Source: Chitinophagales bacterium | GTDB taxonomy: Bacteria; Bacteroidota; Bacteroidia; Chitinophagales; UBA10324 | Assembly: GCA_013695715.1 (NCBI GenBank) | Contig: JACCZZ010000261.1 | Span: 1-8,660, forward strand | Direction of reading: 5' to 3' | Length of the DNA stretch: 8,660 bases | Part shown: positions 7,376 to 8,660 of the stretch, in pieces | How positions within the stretch are numbered: position 1 is the first letter of the stretch | Layout of the letters: every line of letters starts with the position of its first letter | Notes under the pieces: generated by a model | Told to the model about the DNA's origin: nothing | Database searches by the model: none | What the model saw: the letters and a program-made list of their open reading frames with translations, nothing else | Position numbers and translations under genes: made by a program

Positions 7376-7383
7376 TAGTTTTG
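7376..7383 (+). promoter_or_regulatory. Promoter -7 element (TAnnTTTG) for the DUF1328 gene
   Basis: TAGTTTTG matches the Bacteroidota -7 consensus TAnnTTTG exactly and ends 15 bases before the ATG at 7399, implying a very short leader of about ten bases. A TTTG at 7358-7361 could be the -33 box, but the 14-base spacer is shorter than the usual 17-23, so the upstream element is uncertain. Confidence 0.5.
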
Positions 7384-7398
7384 TGAAAACTTACAACT

Positions 7399-7566
7399 AT
7401 GCTTAAATGGGCCGCCATCTTTCTTGTGATAGCAATCATTGCTGCCGTTTTCGGATTCACTGGTATTGCCGCAGGAGCAGCCTCCATTGCTAAGGTGCTT
7501 TTTTTTATTTTCCTTGTACTTTTTGTTCTGGCATTAATATTTGGAGGAAGCTTATTTAAAAAATAA
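7399..7566 (+). CDS. DUF1328 family small membrane protein (YtjA-like)
   Basis: This complete 55-residue ORF begins [20 protein letters not shown], continues through [16 protein letters not shown], and ends in a second hydrophobic stretch and SLFKK. The MLxWA start, the [11 protein letters not shown] turn and the [12 protein letters not shown] helix are hallmarks of DUF1328, and 55 residues is the normal full length. It should sit in the inner membrane as two helices (about 5-22 and 31-50) joined by a Gly/Ala-rich turn. Its molecular function is unknown; relatives are often found near stress-response genes. Its promoter element lies just upstream, and it is divergent from the sensor kinase, with which it may share control through the intergenic dyad (inference). 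Confidence 0.92.
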   Translation: MLKWAAIFLVIAIIAAVFGFTGIAAGAASIAKVLFFIFLVLFVLALIFGGSLFKK

Positions 7567-7581
7567 GCCCCTACCTTAATT

Positions 7582-7683
7582 ATGCTTGAAGACGCTACCT
7601 TTAAGTTGGTGGAAAGATTCTCTGAGGAGTTTAAATTCCACCTAACTTATTATGCTGGTGATGTATCTATTATTTTCTCTTAA
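7582..7683 (+). CDS. Doubtful 33-residue ORF downstream of DUF1328
   Basis: An ATG 15 bases after the DUF1328 stop opens a 33-codon frame (MLEDATFKLVERFSEEFKFH...) ending TAA at 7681-7683, 12 bases before the palindrome. The first half would form an amphipathic helix and the rest looks like beta strand. It is not recognised. Position between a small gene and a terminator-like palindrome is compatible with a second gene of the same transcript, but an ORF this short can occur by chance, and it could be a decayed gene end or simply 3' untranslated sequence. Confidence 0.3.
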   Translation: MLEDATFKLVERFSEEFKFHLTYYAGDVSIIFS

Positions 7684-7695
7684 GGATATACTTAA

Positions 7696-7729
7696 ATAAT
7701 GAATGCTGCCCATGGGCAGCATTCATTAT
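7696..7729. terminator. Perfect 34-bp palindrome, probable two-way terminator
   Basis: The half-site ATAATGAATGCTGCC is followed by CATG and its exact complement, giving a 34-base sequence identical to its reverse complement. As RNA it folds to a 15-pair stem with a four-base loop. It lies between two convergent units, DUF1328 on the left and the beta-barrel gene (stop at 7749) on the right, and no T-run follows on either strand. Symmetry and position fit a bidirectional terminator; a protein-binding site is the alternative. Confidence 0.6.
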
Positions 7730-7748
7730 AAAAATATGTTATCTCTGT

Positions 7749-8366
7749 TTATTTTAAGCCAAAAAGCACCCCTACATTTAAAGCTAAATTGCCATTGAAA
7801 TTATTTGAATTACTTATAGCATTGTCTTCAGTAATATCGAGTAGTCCTTTGGTATAAGTAATGTCGGTATTCAGCCATACGGCTTCCATAAGTTTAAAGT
7901 TTAAACCAGCGCCTGCATGAACGCCAATATCAAAAGAGCTGGTAGTGGATTTAAAATCAGTGTCCTCAAATTTAGAACTGAGGAGATAGCCTAAGGTCGG
8001 GCCTAAAAAAACTTTAGGTCGCACAGAGTTTCCATAATCACCAAAAAAATAAATTCCTCGAATAGGTAACCGCAGGTAACTTGTATTCCACTTAGTCGTT
8101 AAATTAAGGGAGTCGGATTTAAGTTTTGAACCTTCAAGAGAATATTTCAGATCAGCCCCTAACCCCCAATGAGATTCAGTTGAAAACACCATGGAAGCTC
8201 CACCGTTAAATCCGGGATGGAGAGCAGTCTTAGCATTCTCGTCCAAATCAGATATCCATGTATGTTGCAGACCTGCAGACGGACCAATAGAGAAAAACTG
8301 AGCGCTAACCATTTTACCAAAAACTAAGCAAATTAAAAGAATGGAAAAAATCTTTTTGAGATCCAT
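7749..8366 (-). CDS. PorT-family outer-membrane beta-barrel protein
   Basis: This 205-residue protein, counted from ATG at 8366, has a signal peptide (about residues 1-22, MDLKKIFSILLICL... ending VSAQ) followed by alternating amphipathic strands with aromatic ends, such as FFSIGPSAGLQHTW, WGLGADLKYSLEGSKL, SYLRLPIRGIYFFG, PKVFLGPTLGYLL and FDIGVHAGAGLNF. It ends in a strand, LALNVGVLFGLK. This is the pattern and size of the PorT/OMP_b-brl_2 eight-stranded barrels. The family name reflects similarity to PorT and does not prove a role in type IX secretion; ligand and function are unknown. The frame extends to a TTG at 8393, but ATG at 8366 puts the signal peptide at the N-terminus and is preferred. 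It is divergent from the gene at the right edge. Confidence 0.88.
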   Translation of the reverse strand: MDLKKIFSILLICLVFGKMVSAQFFSIGPSAGLQHTWISDLDENAKTALHPGFNGGASMVFSTESHWGLGADLKYSLEGSKLKSDSLNLTTKWNTSYLRLPIRGIYFFGDYGNSVRPKVFLGPTLGYLLSSKFEDTDFKSTTSSFDIGVHAGAGLNFKLMEAVWLNTDITYTKGLLDITEDNAISNSNNFNGNLALNVGVLFGLK

Positions 8367-8493
8367 GTTGATTTTTTTATTTGAGGCGCTCAACTCAAAA
8401 GGAATGCCATAGAAAGTTCTTTTCTAAGAGCAATATTTTATATAAGGAGGGGAACAAAATATTTGGCGAGCATTAATCTAATGAAATGGAGGG

Positions 8494-8501
8494 TAACTTT
8501 G
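8494..8501 (+). promoter_or_regulatory. Promoter -7 element (TAnnTTTG) for the right-edge gene
   Basis: TAACTTTG is an exact match to TAnnTTTG, 52 bases upstream of the ATG at 8554, implying a leader of roughly 45 bases. No TTG lies at the expected distance upstream; the nearest TTTG (8462-8465) is 28 bases away, too far. Confidence 0.4.
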
Positions 8502-8553
8502 GGGCATAATAATTGAAAAAACATACAACTCATCCTTCAATCATACGAGCTAA

Positions 8554-8660
8554 ATGAAAACCCTGTATTTAGAGGTCGAAAATTTCTTTGATAAATTTGC
8601 AACATTTGCTTCCCGGCTATTCACCAACTCAATCATCTTCCTTGCAGCATTTCTATTAGT
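8554..8660 (+). CDS. Probable low-affinity iron permease family protein, 5' end only
   Basis: The frame starts at ATG 8554 and runs off the window after 35 complete codons: MKTLYLEVENFFDKFATFAS, then RLFTNSIIFLAAFLL. The opening amphipathic helix with FFDKFATFASRL followed by the first membrane helix NSIIFLAAFLL resembles the N-terminus of PF04120 (low-affinity iron permease) small membrane proteins in bacteria. Only about a quarter of the usual length is visible, so the call rests on a short match recalled by eye and could be another small inner-membrane protein. A -7 promoter element lies 52 bases upstream. It is divergent from the beta-barrel gene. Confidence 0.55.
   Translation, partial: MKTLYLEVENFFDKFATFASRLFTNSIIFLAAFLL

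Noticed and set aside
8367..8393. N-terminal extension of the beta-barrel protein to a TTG start
   Set aside because: The added residues (MSASNKKIN) would precede a complete signal peptide that begins at the ATG at 8366.

Overview
The window looks like ordinary chromosome from a member of the Bacteroidota, plausibly a Chitinophagales or Sphingobacteriales-type lineage. The evidence is a secreted peptidase with a C-terminal type IX secretion (T9SS) sorting domain, a LytS/LytTR two-component pair of the kind common in this phylum, a PorT-like outer-membrane barrel, the lack of Shine-Dalgarno sequences ahead of most genes, AT-rich DNA, and two exact matches to the phylum's -7 promoter element TAnnTTTG. 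No mobile element, CRISPR array, rRNA or tRNA is visible.

Layout, left to right. A truncated cysteine-rich copper-storage-type protein (minus strand) is cut by the left edge. It is divergent from a long plus-strand series: an M1 metallopeptidase with a T9SS tag (461-2422), a secreted dienelactone-hydrolase-like protein (2498-3340), a TlpA-type thioredoxin (3462-3938) and an exported redoxin (3955-4566). The last two are 16 bases apart and end at a clear intrinsic terminator (4593-4620). An NAD(P)-binding Rossmann protein follows (4709-5365). It converges, across a long bipartite hairpin, on a minus-strand two-component operon: LytS-like sensor kinase (start best placed at 7176) and LytTR response regulator (5453-6148), with only 2 bases between them. 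Divergent from the kinase is a 55-residue DUF1328 membrane protein (7399-7566) under a good -7 element, followed by a doubtful 33-codon ORF and a perfect 34-bp palindrome. That palindrome separates them from a convergent PorT-family beta-barrel gene (best start 8366). At the right edge begins what looks like a low-affinity iron permease.

The genes share a cell-envelope flavour: surface proteolysis, an exported hydrolase, periplasmic thiol chemistry, a membrane sensor, an outer-membrane barrel and possible copper and iron handling at the two edges. Apart from the TlpA/redoxin pair and the kinase/regulator pair, the sequence gives no strong sign that they form one pathway. I found no convincing undescribed multi-gene system. 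The items most worth a second look are the perfect palindrome, the dyad between the kinase and DUF1328 genes, the small ORF after DUF1328, and the His variant of the M1 exopeptidase motif.
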